NCBI GenBank assembly: GCA_014529385.2
Contig: CM043947.1
Span: forward strand, 98,800,036 to 98,864,035
DNA: 64,000 nt
Reading direction: 5' to 3'
DNA from: Adiantum capillus-veneris
Taxonomy: Eukaryota > Streptophyta > Polypodiopsida > Polypodiales > Pteridaceae
A program made the translations under genes and the position numbers. Of this stretch, positions 1-14,110 are shown piece by piece. Position 1 is the stretch's first letter. Every line of letters begins with the position of its first letter. A model generated the notes under the pieces. That model worked only from the letters and a program-made list of their open reading frames with translations, searched no databases and was not told the DNA's origin.

Positions 1-281
1 TAGTTGTGATAAACTCGTTTACCATCCTCATGAACGTTCTAAATGGAGTCTACACACTATGTTTGGATAGGAAGCGGTACCATCAGATGGTTGCAAAGGG
101 ACAACAATGTAGAAATCAAGATGTTACTCTTAGTTTCATTGAACCTCCTATTGAACCGGGTTCCGCATAAATGAACCGTTGGATCCATAAGGGATGTCAC
201 GGTAGAAAACATTAGTGTTCTTATGAAGATACCATCACTTGTGTTTTCACGGACGAAAACGCTTCTCCAAGGGGGGAGTAA
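1..281 (+). pseudogene. 3' end of a chromovirus-like Ty3/gypsy pol gene plus polypurine tract
   Basis: This fragment runs off the left edge. It ends in a polypurine tract, aaggggggagtaa (269-281), followed directly by a TG that begins an LTR. The same order (pol end, purine tract, tgtcag) is seen on the - strand at 40380-40113, where the ORF end resembles the C-terminal chromodomain tail of plant chromovirus integrases. Here the frame has stops, so the gene is dead. The assignment rests on the purine tract, the LTR start and similarity to the second copy; the protein match alone is weak. Confidence 0.5.
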
Positions 282-390
282 TGTCAGACAATGGTAGGAC
301 CAGGTACGGCCAAGGTCCAGGACGGACATGCAATCAACGGGGTCCCTTTATTTAGAACGCCAAGGACCTATATAGGGCATGGCTGGGTGG
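282..390 (+). repeat. Start of a 3' LTR of the chromovirus-like element (truncated)
   Basis: It begins TGTCAGAC right after the polypurine tract. A TATATAG box lies at about 369-375, roughly 90 bp into the LTR, as in the related - strand LTR ending at 40113. Its far end is lost where the next LTR begins. Confidence 0.45.
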
Positions 391-1660
391 TGATGAGCAT
401 GTTCCAGTCCCCTTGCCCTTTCATTGGAGCTACAAAAGTTTGGTGGTGAAGCCGCTTGCGGCTCTGCACGGTGGCACGTGTGGCACTTTTGGCGGGCTCC
501 TGATGGGGCAATGGCCGTAGCCATTGGGAGTGGGCGGCAAAAGGCGACGCCAATACGGGCGTGGAGAGTGTTGTCAGCATTCAACACTCAGACATAGCTA
601 ACGTGGCCGCCTGATGGGGGCCCATTCACATGCGGCCCTTGGGGCCCCAACCTTTTCTGAGGACAAGCTCCCCCCCCAATTAGTGAGGTCGCTAATGCTC
701 GAGGTCGAGGGGTAGGGGATGATTCCTATTCGAGAAATGAGGAAGAGAAGGAGTGTTCAAGAGCCGTAGTGTGTACAAGGAGTGGGCGGGCCAGCCGTTT
801 CAAGGCCGACCAAGCAAAGGCAAAGGCAAGGAGGGAAACCGGGACCAAAAAGGAGAGTGAGGAGAGAGAAAGAGAGAATGAGAGAAGACAGCAGAAAGGG
901 TCAAAAGTAGGAGCAGTACAAGATAGGCCTTCCAGAGGGTAACAATGAAGAAAAAATAAAAAAATAAAAAGTTCCTAGGGAGAATAGAAACATCGTTAAT
1001 GTCCCCCCACAAGTGCAAGAGATCAAGAGAAAACATATGAAAATGAGGTGGCTCCCTTCTTCCAAAAGATACCAAATTAGGGTGCCAAATGGAACAATTG
1101 AAGAGTAGTTTGCAAAGTAGAAGGTCCCCCACTATAAAAGCAAATTATTATCAAATAAGGGGCTTTTTTGTGCCATTTGAAGCCTTCAAAGTGGAGCTCT
1201 CTAACAAACTAATCCCTTTGTACTTTTTTCTTGAAAATGGCCATGGTGATGGCATTGCAAGCCTTTGTACATGCCTTGTGAAGTGTAATCAAGCCACTGT
1301 TGCCCTGTTTTGTTGTTGTTTCCCCTTTCCCCCTTCTCTTTCTCTTGCTTTTGTGTTTCCCCTCGGTGTCGGCAGTGTGGATGTGTGTGCCCCCACGGAC
1401 CGACGGTGTTTTGTATGAGAGAGTGAGATTGAGCAGCCGTGTGCGTGTGTAAGGGTGGAGACAAACCGTGGTAGTTGGTGTCTGCTGTGTGGTGGATTTG
1501 TGGAGTGTGTGAGCAGTGGAAATTGAACATGTGGTGGGCTGCTAGTGAGAAGTGTGTTTTTGAAGGTGTTTTCTAAGAGGATAGGGGTGATGTTGTTGCC
1601 CTCAGTTATAGAGAGGCCCTTGTGTTTGTGCCGGGTGTGTTCCCCCATTCCCCCTCTCCA
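391..1660 (+). repeat. 5' LTR of outer Tat-like Ty3/gypsy element
   Basis: This block is clearly similar to 16877-18191 over about 1.2 kb, in the same orientation. Both copies contain a CACTATAAAAGC promoter-like box (near 1131 and 17661) and end in ccccctctcca. Similarity stops exactly after that CA, which fixes the 3' border at 1660. The 5' border (TGATGAG at 391) is a guess, because similarity fades there and I found no matching target duplication. Confidence 0.75.
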
Positions 1661-1665
1661 TCTTC

Positions 1666-1680
1666 TGGTGCCCGCATTGA
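1666..1680 (+). promoter_or_regulatory. Possible primer-binding site of outer element
   Basis: The sequence tggtgcccgcattga begins 5 bases after the LTR end. It starts with TGG, as expected for the complement of a tRNA CCA end. I did not identify the tRNA. Confidence 0.4.
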
Positions 1681-1719
1681 GGAGCACATTGATTGCTCCC
1701 AGTTGATTGAAAAGAAGCG

Positions 1720-4700
1720 ATGGAAGTCATGGTGGCGAGAAGCTATGGACCGATTTTCACAGGCGAGGAGGTCCCTAAGGAGTGGATGTCGGATTTCACA
1801 ATGTATATGCTATCGTTGCGTATACCGAACGAGGATAGCAAGATGCATACTTTTCCTTTGTGATGGGTGGAAAAGATAAAATTTGGTATGAAGCTCTAGA
1901 AGGCGAGCCAAGACAAGCATGGCCGGCTTATGGGCGAGGTTTCTTCACGAATTTCGCAAGTAGGCATCCCCAGTCGACATGGATGCGAAGCTGAAGGCAC
2001 TTAAACAAGATGTAAGTGAAGAGCTCAATCTATTTTTGGGTCATTTTGAAGAGTGCTAGGTAGAATTAGCAATAACCATGCAATTGGCTAATGAAGACTA
2101 TTTTAAGCTAAGCTAGACAAATTCCTGGCGTGTCTGCATCCTAAGGTGAGAGAAAAAGTCTATTTCAAAAGCCCAAAAAATCACAATGGTACAGTAGCAA
2201 TTGCACGGTCGAAGAGCAGAAAGATAAAGAAAAAAATAGAGCAGGGTGTCCTAGGCTACGAGACGATGGACCCCCTTCAACCGCAGAGTCCGAGGGAGTC
2301 TATGCACAAAGAAAATCTTGGTAACCAAGGGGTAGCTGTTGTGCCACAAAATTGGGTACGCATAGTACAGGATTTGTGCGAGCAAATGCAAGAGTTGCGG
2401 CTGAGCGTGATGGATAGTGGACAGCCAAGAGGAACAAGGGGTAGGGCAAGGCCGCTGCTAGGTAAGTGCTACATTTGTGGAGAGGAGGGGCACTATGCAC
2501 CTGATTTTTCTCAGCCACAGAGAAAGAGAGAGAGGAGGCATTTACCCCCTATTTGGTAGAGGCCGAGGCCAAGGACAGTTCAATGGTCCAAGGGAATAAG
2601 CGGTAGAGAATCCTGTGCAGTCAGCTTTGCCAATTGGAGGAGAAGTCCCAAGGGTAATATCATCGGGGTGGATAAGCAGGATATCAAAGTTTTGGCCAAT
2701 AAGAGGGCAAGAGTTGAGAGAGATACAGAGCTAGAACGGGAAACCAGAGCTCTCAAGGGTAAAGAGGTGTACGAAGGTAGAAATCAACCCCATCCTAGAA
2801 AAATAAGGAGATGTTGTAAGATCAAGCAAGTGGATTTCCAATTAGGACAAGGCCATCCCGAGTACAACCTGGTAAGTGATGTTCAAAATTCAGGAAGCAA
2901 ACATAACTTTTGGTCAATTGTTAGCTTTAAATCCAAAATTGAGGAGGTAGTGGTCTATGAGTGTTAGCACTAGGCTTCCAAGAGCTAAGGGGGATGTGCA
3001 AGCGGTGCAAAACATGGCTTTGAGGATAGGTAACCCCATTGATGCTCTTCCATTGGTGGATGCGATTATAGAAAAGAGGATGCAGGTACATGCCTACATA
3101 GACGGTGGAGCGCAAGTTTGTGTCATGACAAAAGCAGCCATGAAAGATACGAGAGTTAAGGCAATAGCCAAGTCAAATGTGCACATGAGGATGGCCAACC
3201 ATACTAAAGTCAAGTGTTTGGGTGTAGGTCAGGATGTGAAGGTCAAGGTGATGGGCATAGAGTGTCTGATAGACTTTTTTGTGATGAAGGCAAGAGATAA
3301 TGCTTATCCGATCATTTTGGGTAAGCCATGGCTTTTGGCAATAGGTGCTAAGCAAGATTGGGAGAGCAAAGCATTCACCTTGCTTGACAAGGAGAAGGGG
3401 TGACAAATTGTGCTTGATTTGAAGACCAAAGAGAGAAGTTCTTGTCCTATAACAGCTAAAGACGAGGGCGACATGACGAGCTGCGAGTACAAAACAAAGA
3501 TGGCCTATGATGAAGGCTACACTAGCACAGAGGAAGAGGAGAGCAAGGACATCATGCTGAAGATAGACGCAGGCTTATTCGTAGTCACCATAGATGACTC
3601 CCCTCCTAAATAAAAAGGTATGAAGCCTCAAACTAATGGTTTAAGAGTTTTTGAGCATGTTAAGTGAAGATTTGACCAAGGGTGCAAAAGAGAGTTATGT
3701 TCATCTGTGTGCATCTTATCCAAACCTATTTGCAATGGAATACAATCATTTACGTGGTGCAAGAGGGGTAGAGCACAAGATTTTTCTCAAGGAGGGACAT
3801 GGGCGTAAAGCACAGAAGCTAAGAAGACTCCCAGGGTGGTCACTTTTTAGAATGTGTATGCTATCACGTGAGTTAACCGGAGAGGATTATTAAAAGATCA
3901 AAATGTATACTTTTATGTATACATTAGAGGGGGGTGGGGTTGTTTTTAATAGGCACATAGTGTAAATATAGTATGTATATTGAGGTATTATTAATAACCT
4001 CTTGAACGCACGTGATATACCAAGCTTTTGATAAGTGACTGCCCCGGAGAAGACTAGGGGAAATCCAAAAGGAGGCCCTTTGGCAGGAGATCAATAAATT
4101 GCTTGATGCAGGCATCGTATACCCCGTGAAAGAGTCAGAGTGGGTCTCACTAGTGGTTATAACCTCTAAGAATAATGGAAAATGGAGGGTGTCTGTTGAC
4201 TATAAGCCATTGAATGTAGCAACCAAGAGAAATCCCTATCCGTTGTCGTTTCAAGATGAAATCCTAAACCAGGTGACTGGGCACGAAAGATACTTGATTA
4301 TGGATGGTTTTTCTTGGTAATTTTTGAATAGGAATTGCACTCAAAGACTAGTCAAAGACCACATTCATATCTCCATGGGGTTGTTTTGCTTACCGCAGGA
4401 TGCCGTTCAGATTGGTGAATGTATGTGCCACCTTCCAAGATTGGATGTGCAAGGTATTTGGTCCATACTTGGGCCGCTTTATCAGGGTCTTCATGGATGA
4501 TATAGGCTCCTACACTTCAAGATTAGAGCACCTATTTAAGTTGTAGTTATGGTTTCAAAGGCTTGATGAGGAAAGAGGTCAACTAAACCCCAAGAAGTGA
4601 AAACTAGCACAGCCTCGAGCGCAGCTGCTGGGTCATGTGTTGTCGTAGAATGGTATAGAAATTGATCCCAAGAAGGTCAAGGTGTTGGTGTTGATGGAGC

Positions 4701-6571
4701 CACCATCAAATGATAAAAGTTTTACTTTGTTTGTTCACAAAATGAAGTACCTATCACATTTCTTTAATATGTTATCGCAATATGTACATCCTCTTCAAAA
4801 GAGAGCTCAGCAGGTGCACGGTTATAAGTGGGATGAGGAAGCTCAGGAATATTTTGACAGGGTCAAGGAAAATTTGTGTGAGTTGCCAGCGGTGTGTTCT
4901 CTCAATCAAGAGGATGACTTCTATGTGTCTATGACAGTGGGTATAGTTGCTATTGGAGCGGTTCTACTGCAAAAGGTAGGGAGGAGCTACAAGCCGATAT
5001 ACTTTGAAAGCAGGGTGATTAGCCCAGGAGAGGCTACCTACACAAAAGCAGAGCAGTGAGTGATGGCTTTAGTTTTTGATTGAAGGAAGTTCAAGGTGCA
5101 TTTTAATGTGTGCAAGTTTTTTGTGCTGACAGCTAACAATCTATTGCCAAAGGTAGTACTACATTTGAAACCAGGGAGGAGGATTATGAAGTGGGTTTTG
5201 GAGATGCAAATGTTTGAGTTCGAGCTCAAGGTAGACGAGTCGGTCTCACTTGGGAGACGTTCTTGTCAGCAAGGCCGTTAATTTGCCAGCCTATCCAATG
5301 GGTGGTGCGAGATGAAGCTAAGGAGGAGCCTGATTTAAAAAATGATTTTACAATGTGGTTCGATGGAGTGTATCAAAGGGAAGTACAAAAGGTAAGAGGA
5401 GGTGTGGTGATACACGACCTACACGGTAAAGCTATATTTTTGAAGGCATATGATCTGGAGGATTTCCACACCAATAACAAGGCGGAGTATCTCACTTTGC
5501 ATTTGGGTTTGAAGTAGCGTATAAAGTTAAGCATTTCCTGATTGGTGGTGAAGGGAGATGCGTTGCTAGTCATCAAGAAACTACTAGGCCAATGGAAGGT
5601 TAAGCAGGATTCTTTGAACCATTGGTTCTTTTCCATCAAGAAAATGCAAAAGTCTTTTGAAGAGGTTGAATTCAAGCATGTAAGAAGAGAGCAAAACCAA
5701 GAGGTAGACTAGTTAGCAAGTAGCAAAGTAGAGGTGCATGTTGTAGATCTATATGTGGCCCCAACCACTTTAGGCAGGGAGACTCTCAAAGAGATTGAAG
5801 GGTTTTTTAGTACATGACAGTTTCTAGAGGGTTTGTCCAAGTTGCAAAGGAGAAGAGTGGTGCAAAAGGCCCACAAATTTACACTCGTGGGTGAAGATCT
5901 CATGAACTATGGGTGTGAGGGAGTACTAAGAAGGGTGGATGTACAAAGAAGAGATAAGTATGGTGCTGGAACAATACCACGAAGAAAGTGGACATCAACA
6001 CAAAGACCAAGTTCTATTTTGAGTGCTTAGAGCAGGCTTTTGGTGGTCTTCTGTAGTGAAGGACGTGCATTGATGGCGCAAGACGTGCCACGATTGTCAG
6101 ACTATAGGTGAGAGACGATTGACAACGGAGTCACAAGGTGCCATCATCGCACAAAGTGCTCTTGAGTAGTGGGGTTTGGATGCCATAGGTCCTCTCCCAA
6201 AGTCTACAAGCGGTAAGAAGTATGTGATAGTAGCCATTGACTACCTTACAAGGTGGGTCGAGGCCAAATAATTGAAAGAAGTGGATGCCAATGTGGTGGC
6301 TCAGTTCGTGTTTGATAACATCTCTTGCTGTTTTGGGGTTCCATGGGTGTTTGTTCTGATAGGGGTCAGGGGTTTAGAACCAAGATCATGAGCACATTAG
6401 TGGAAAAGCTAAAAAATGAGAATCAATGTTCCTCACCCTATCATCCCCAATGAAATGGTCTAGTTGAGAGTGCTAATGGGAAAATTGTCAAAATGTTAAC
6501 AAAATACTTGTATAAGCAGGAAACTGAGTGGGAAAAAATTTTAGAGAAGTGTCTGTGGGCATATAGGATGT
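1720..6571 (+). pseudogene. Decayed gag-pol of outer Tat-like Ty3/gypsy retrotransposon (5' part)
   Basis: Order of remnants: Gag from an ATG at 1720; a damaged zinc knuckle near 2467-2510 (CYICGEEGHYAPDF, where the last Cys of CX2CX4HX4C has become Phe); an aspartic protease at 2957-3403 (IDGGAQVCV and PIILGKPWL); reverse transcriptase pieces from about 4040 to 4700; a first RNase H to about 5060; a second RNase H at 5340-5517 (WFDGVYQ, NNKAEY); and integrase to 6571. Many stops and frameshifts make it non-functional. Two RNase H modules are typical of the Tat lineage. The integrase is cut at the Trp-Ala-Tyr-Arg region by the insertion at 6572 and resumes at 15266. Confidence 0.85.
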
Positions 6572-7714
6572 TGTGAGCGGGATGGAAACACACACAACGC
6601 CTCTATAATGACCCGACACACACTCTTGGGATGATACACACACACATTATGGGGCACCACTCGGCTTACACAACCAGCCTGGCTGAGACAGGAAACACAC
6701 AGACGGAGTGAGAAGAGAGAGATTTCCCACTTGCCCACTCAACACTCACACATACACACTGACACACACACTCTCAATTCAGCTCAAAGGAGGAAAATTG
6801 TTGTTGTTTAGACTCAATGAAGCTCAGCCCAAAACCAATGGGGCAAATAGTTTAGACAATATTGAGGAAATACACCAGATACAACCACAAAGTTAAGTAG
6901 AGGCTTCACTCATCGGAGAAGATTACACAGAAAATTAGCAGAAAATATGTGAGTAATTAGACAAAATGGACAGCGCCATTGCATCCGGAACGTCCAAAAA
7001 CCCCACCCTACAATGTCACACTGCTCAAATCCGACCTCGGATGAGCAGTTTAGGGCCAAAAAATGCTCCAAAAACAGCAAAAACACACTTGCGGTTGTTC
7101 CTCCTCTCTTCTCCACGTTTTTTTCTGGTCTTCTCTCATTTTTTTTAGTTCCCACACTTAGCTTTATTAGTTGGGCACCCGTGGCCTTTTAGATGACCTC
7201 AAACGGACCCCGAAGAGACCAAAAACTGACCTCGCACTGCATAGTTGTCACCTTTTTGCATCATCCGCACACCTGGCACTCAGTTTTTCCAAATAATGCA
7301 TCCCGCAACCACGTGAAGTGGCCCCAAGAAGCGGTCCTCATGATGACCTTTATGCATAAGTATCACAAGAAAACACCCACGTCGTGTCCATATCTCTCCG
7401 CGTGCAAGTATTGACCCCTTTCGACCTCCTGATGCCACTCGATGCCATCTAACGCACCTGCTTACCTCATGTTGTCGGCCCGCGGATAGCTTCCTTGAGA
7501 AGTTTTACGTGCTACCAACTCCTCCTTATTGTAGAAAAAACACAGTGGTACAGTTAATAGTGAAAATCGATGCAGTATGTACACCTTATCCTACCTGTAC
7601 ACATGTGGGACCCACGTAACCACCTGGCTCTGAAAAATGGGCAATTATTTATTTGATGCACCATGCATGTATATGTACATATGCACAATCCCTTGCTCCA
7701 AAAAACTCCTGACA
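6572..7714 (-). repeat. 3' LTR of inner element
   Basis: It starts tgtgagcggg and ends cctgaca. It is nearly identical to 14136-15265, with scattered substitutions and small indels. It is the 3' LTR because the coding strand is minus. A purine-rich stretch (on the - strand gctaggggatgggcaaatta, 7715-7734) sits at its inner edge and could be the polypurine tract. Confidence 0.9.
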
Positions 7715-7742
7715 TAATTTGCCCATCCCCTAGCCTGCTAGA

Positions 7743-10700
7743 TCATTCATGATCAGCAGCAGCAAAGAGAGATATGAGACTCGCCGCATCACAGGTCTCC
7801 TCATCCCTCACCAACACTGCTTGATCCACAGACATCTCATCTTGCTCCACCATCATCAATCTAGCATGATAAAATGTAAGACACAATCCATTTACCCTTG
7901 AATTATGTAGAACACCATCCAGGTTAGCCAGCTGATATGTGCCATTTGGAAAATACTCCACTACCTTGAAAGGACCTTCCCACTTAATTTGAAACTTCTT
8001 TTGGAAGGTGTTGTCCAGCTTACTAGTGTAGCGAAAAACCAAGTCATGTTTCTTGATACCCTTACTTTTGACCTTTTCATTTATCTTTGCCAAAGCCTTA
8101 TCTTGCATCTGCGCATAATGCTCCAATGCGCTCATCCTATCCAACTGGACCTCTTGTAACTGCAAGAGCCTCTCTTTGAATGCATCACTAGGCAACCCAA
8201 GAAACTTCTCTAACATCTTGACCACAGGCAACTCTACCTCCATAGGCAATAGTGCTTCCTTTCCATACACCAAATGAAATGGAGGAAACCCTGTACCTGT
8301 CTTCACCGAAGTACGGTAAGCCCATAATGCACTAGGCAATTCCAAATCCCAATTCTTTCCTTGGTGCTCTGTCACTTTAGAAAGAATTTGTACCAACTCA
8401 CCATTGAATCTTTCATTTAAGCCATTACACTGCGGGTTATAAGGAGTGGTATGCTGGTGCCTAATCTTCATCTTTGTGCATAAGAAGTCTAGCAGTTTAG
8501 CTCTAAATCCTGGCCCCTTATCTGAAAGTAGCTCTAATGGCACCCCAAACTTGCAACATATTTCATCATACACAAATTTTGCCACATCCTTTGTAGTGAT
8601 CTGTTTTACTGCTATATCCTCTACCCATCTAGAGAGATGGTCCACTGTCGTCAAGATATAGCTTTTGCCCCTGCTTGTGATAGGTAACGGGCCTATTGCA
8701 TCAATCCCCCACTTTTCAAACACATCAAACGCCATAATGGTTTTTCGTAGCTCTGGCTTTAACACTCTTCTCCCAAATGCTTGACACCTATTGCAAGACC
8801 TACACCAATGGTGAACATCCTTGTGCAAACTAGGCCATACATACCCCTCTTGCAAAATCTTATGCAAGGTGATCTTTAGAGAAAAATGGCCACCACATGC
8901 ACCTTCATGATTCTCTTCCCAACACTCTGTAAAGTTCCTCCCGCCAAGGTACATGTCTCAACACGAGATCGGCCCCTTTCATGTATAAGACATCACCAAT
9001 CAATTTGTACTTGTATGCTCTACGCACAAAGCCATACTTCTTAGAGTTCTGAATCTCCTTTGGAATGATTCCTGTTAGCAAAAACTCCTCTTCTTGAGCC
9101 AAACTTTCCCGGCCATGATAAAGAGGTAAAGTGGTCCTCAACACAAATAGCTCCCCAATCATGCCTTGAGCTGCTTCATGCGCCTCTCCATTTAGAGCAC
9201 GTTCAATGTGTCTGATGATCCATGCTTCGAAATTTTTTAATAGGCCTTTCATTATCAAGCACATTTCCTTCAATGAGGTGTTCTTGCTCTTCCACACACC
9301 CAGCACTTGCTTCACCACTAACAAGGCATCACCTTTTATGCTCAACCTTCGAACCCCATGTTCAAACAAATGTGTAATCCGGCTTCCAGAGTAGCATATT
9401 CAGCCTCATTGTTACTATGAGCATCCAATTTGAACCCTCTCTTGCATACTAGCTTACCCTCTGGATCATAAAGTGCTATGCCCCCTGAAGCTGCATCATG
9501 GCTCTTTCTGTATGAACCATCAAAGAATAACACATGTGCATTGTTGATATGTGGCACTTCTTCAACTACCTTTCTCACCACCTCTTCCTTAACAATAAGG
9601 GGATTCTCCTTGTAGGTCAACAAATCAGCTAGGGTAGCCCTTGTACTATCTTCCACTAGAAAAGAGAACTCAAACTCTTGCAGCTCAATTATCCATTTCT
9701 TCACCACAATTGACATGTTAGTACCATTAATTAACTGTGGCAAAAAGGCATAACTCGTCAAGAAAACAAAAGGCCGTGGTAGCAAGTAATGACGAAATCG
9801 TCGACAAGCAAATATTATACTGGCCATCACTAGCTCTACTTCCGAGAACTTTCTCTCCGCTACCAACTTCACTCGGCTTGCACAATACACTGGCCTCATA
9901 TAATGGCTGCCCTTTCCCTTTTGCAATAGCATGGCTCCAATGGAATCATCCCCTACTAATGGATTTACATAAAACACTTTCTCCCAATCAGGAGCCTGCA
10001 TGGCTGACAACCCCCCTAACACCTCTTTCACCTCTTGAAACACTTCTTCACACTTGTCATCCCATTGCAATGGATCATGCTTTTCCACTTGCTGTAATGG
10101 ATAAAGAAGCTGCGAAGACAATGGAATAAAACGTGCCATGTACTTCACTTTGTGTATAAAAGTTGCCAATTGCTTCGTACTCGTAGGTGATGGAAGAAGA
10201 ATAAAAGACTTAACCTTATCTGTATCAGCCTCAATGCCATTTTCTGACACCATATGGCCCAATAACTTCACCCTTAGCTGTGCTAGATGACATTTCTTTG
10301 GATTTAGTTGTCCTCCACATTCATCATATCGAGCCAATACCATCTGCATCTTCTCATGGTGTTCAGCCCTACTGCTATAAACACAGAAGTCATCCATAAA
10401 AGCTTTAACGCAACTACCAATGAATGGTTCCAACACCCAATTTTCTCTCTCTTGATAGAAGGAAGGTCCATTTGACAACCCAAATGGCAATACTGTGTAG
10501 CAATAGCAGCCCCATGGCGTAATAAAAGTGGTCTCTGTGCGGTCTTTAAGAGCAATCTTCAATTGAAAATAGCCTGAAAAACCATCACACACACTGTACC
10601 TCTCATAACCTGCCACTGAATCCAAGATCTGATCGATGAATGGAAGAGGATATGGGTTCTTCTTAGTGGCTGCGTTTAAGGTTTTAAAATCTACACAAAT

Positions 10701-13097
10701 TCTCAACTTCCCATCCTTCTTTGGACCAACTACAACTGGACTCACCCATTCTGCGGTCTCCACAGGGACTATGAACCCTTCCCTCAACAACTTGTCCACC
10801 TCTTCTCGCAAGGCTTCCATTTGCTCTTGGCCCATCCTTCTTAGCTTTTGCCACACTGGCTTAGCACCTTCTTTCAGCTCTATATGCATCTCTTCACCCT
10901 TGAACCCTCTGATCTCTTCATATGAAGAAATGAACAAATCAGCAAAACTAGCCAGCATGTGCAAATATATATCCTTCTCCATAGCTGAGAGGTCTCCACT
11001 GATTATTTGTGTCATCAATTCCTGCTTCTTTGACAACTCAACCTTGGTTTGCATCAGCCCTTCAATCACTTCATAAGGCCCTTCACTTTCATCTTCAACC
11101 TCATTCGCAAATGCAACTAAACCAAACTCCTGGATTTCTTTGTCCATCAAAAGAAATGCAACATCAGCATCCTCATCACTGTTGGTAGTGCTATCACTAT
11201 CCTCATCTGTCACCGTGGAAGAGCCTTCATCACTAGACTCATCCTCATCTTCATAAAGCTCCTCTAATTGTTTCCTTGTGTCCATATTATAAAGCTTCTT
11301 GGTACCTGTCTTTCCATAGAGGCTTATTGTACCATGTCGCCAATCTTGAACAGCTCCCACTGCACGTAACCATGGTCTGCCCAGTATAATAGGATATGCT
11401 CCCAACCCTGCTGGCATCACATGAAAATCAACCACTGCCTTTGCATCATATGCCTCCACTTCTAAGCTCTTTACAACACCCAAGCATTTTACTTTTTGAT
11501 GGTTTGCCAATCTGATCTGAAAACCTAACACCCCAGCCACTGTGAGACCCAGCTTCTCAACGCATGAGTGTGTTATGACACATATTTGGGGTCTGCCATC
11601 CACATAACCTTGTCCCAAATTTTTTCTTTTATGCCACACATCTACTATTGGGCAAATGTCTGGTAGCTCATCCATTGCCAACACCTTTACTGAACCTCTC
11701 TCTGGCTCTTTCTCCATTGGGTTAACCATCCTCTTCCACTGTCGCTGTAGCTTAGGCACCATCTCTATAAGCTGCCCAAAAGTAACATCTGCCTTCCTGA
11801 TCGTCAGATCCTCCTTCAAGTCATAGCTTAATTGCCCATCCCCCAGTGGAAAATCTGAAACATGAAACTTTCGACGAGCTCTCGTTTTCCTCTTGGCCTT
11901 GACATCCTCGCCTTCATGGCTCTTTCCTTTCTTCTTACTAGGACCTGGGGCACTTCTTCCTTCCTTATCCTCTGTGGTCCTCTTTCCAATAGGCATCACT
12001 AATGTATCCTCTAGCTTTGATGCCTTCTCCAAGGTGACTACACTTAGCACTTTTGTCTTTCCCTTTTTCTCCTGGGTCACTCCACTTGTTCCTTTGTCTC
12101 CCTTAATTTCGATGCCATAATCATTTGACCTAGTTAGCACTTGTCTTGGCAATGGATACATGTCTCCTCCCATCCTTGGTGGCTTATCACATTGCGGGCT
12201 GATGTGACCCAACTCTCCACAATTATAGCATGTGGGCGTCTGCCTCCAGAACCTACCATTGATTTGTCCAACACCATTCCTAGGACTTTCTTCACCTCCT
12301 GGATGATTTGCAAACCTCCCCCGACCTCGATTATTTCCCACTTGACCTAGCATGTTTAGGCTGAGATTCTTCATCAAATCTACCACTTGCCTCATGTCTT
12401 GCCTTAGCCCATCATCTTGCACCGATGTAGTGACCACTGTTGGCATAACCTGAGTAGTAACAGGAACCACTGGTTCATGATGAACCCCTGACATGCGACC
12501 TTGTAAAGACTCTATAGGCTGAAATTCACACCTCATGGGCAAAGACTCCACCCCTAACTGGATCATTTTCCTCAACTTCCACTCTTTGTTCCTTGCTACC
12601 TCTAGTGCATCTTCATATGTCCTAGGCTTCTTTAGCTCCACTCTCCAACGTATATTCTCCCAAAGACCAGCCAAGAACCTGCCCTTCTTCATCATGTCAG
12701 GCGGGGGTACCTGTGGTGCTAAGGCCTTGCACATCCGCTCCCATGCCAATGAGAACTTACGTATGTATGCATCTACTGGCTCACCTTCCTTTTGCACCAA
12801 ACCTTGTACTTCTTGCCACACTTTGTCAGGATCGACTTCTATCTTCACAAACTCCACTTCCAACCCATGCCTTAGATTGTCCCAGCTCAATCTTACAGGT
12901 GAATCCGCTGCACGCAACTCCTCTTCAAATGTTTTGGACCAGACTTGTGCATCACTCTTCAAACAAATTTGGAGAAGACGTAACATCTACCCAGGGTCAT
13001 GAATCTGGTTGCTAATGCAGGCAACCTCCGTCTTTTCCAAAAAATCTTCCACATCTTCATCACTTCTTCCATGAAACTCCAGATAAGAGAAAGCCAT
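7743..13097 (-). pseudogene. gag-pol of inner Tat-like retrotransposon, nearly intact but broken
   Basis: The start is the ATG at 13097-13095. After 36 codons a TAG (12989-12987) interrupts Gag, then 1214 codons stay open to 9342. Domains: Gag; CCHC knuckle CYNCGELGHISPQC at about residues 252-265 of that long frame; aspartic protease (VDGRPQICV, PIILGRPWL); reverse transcriptase with FMDD in place of the usual Y-[MV]-DD; a first RNase H; and the beginning of a second RNase H (FFDGSYR, NNEAEY). A frameshift near 9360 moves RNase H into the next frame (to 8905). A second near 8920 leads into integrase (HHCC finger, catalytic core, C-terminal domain, stop at 7743). Two RNase H modules place it with the Tat lineage. 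It makes no intact polyprotein. Confidence 0.92.
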
Positions 13098-14110
13098 GGC
13101 TACCCAAGTTACAATGCTTTGAGAACCCCTTTGAACACACGTGCAAGAACCCAAAACTTTTGACTACCCAATCCCTAGAAACTTCAATGGAGCTCAACTT
13201 TAGATAAGGACAAACACATGCACATCAAATGAGCTTTCATAGTTGATCATCAGAATTACAACATGCAAAGGACATTCCAAGATCTCTCGTAATCTTCTTG
13301 GCCCGAACATAAAGACTATGCGCTGTTGGAAAAAAATCTTCCTGAACACATGAACATTTATCTGGATTCTTTGAGTTAAATGAAATGGAGTGAATTGAGG
13401 GCCATTTTGATCATCCATTAAAGCCAACCATGAAGCTCCCCAGAAGGCACACTTGACTTAACCTATGATTTTGCCAAAATTTCAGCAGCATAACAATATA
13501 AATGGCTCAAAAGACCAAAAAACCAGCCATCATAACTTGGAAAAATTTTGGCAGAGTTTCCCCAAAAATAGAGCAGTAGGAACCCAAAATATAGACTGTA
13601 TATGTATGCATAAATTGTCAACAATAGAACCCGAGCATCAAATAGGACTCACTAGTACATAGCCTATGGCAAGGTCACAAAAACGGTGCTCCAGCTACCT
13701 GTATCACCGAAAGGATCTCCACATTTGAGAATCCCCCAGCTCAATAAAAACCTCACGCTATCGACCCTCACACGAAGGCTAATGCAAATCGCGTATAGTC
13801 AAGTCTCAGAAATGACTATCTTCCAGACTAAGTCTCAGAAATGGCTGGGACTGCCAAAAACAACCAAGTATGGCTCCACAAATGTGTACAATGACAGTTT
13901 CCACAAGTACCGTACAATCCAACAGACAATGCGCTCAAATAGGCGCCAAGTGATGCATACCCACAACAACTTCAAGTGACATCGCTGCTAGTATATCACT
14001 GTACTCTAGCTACCTGTACCTGTGTGAATCACCTGTACCAATAACGCCCCTGTAACCTGTAGCCCCGAATCTCGAAGCTTGAAGCTTGAAGCAGAAGGTA
14101 CTCGAAGAAG

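Noticed and set aside
57-329. 90-residue - strand open frame
   Set aside because: The polypurine tract and LTR start show that the coding strand of this fragment is plus; the - frame is a shadow.
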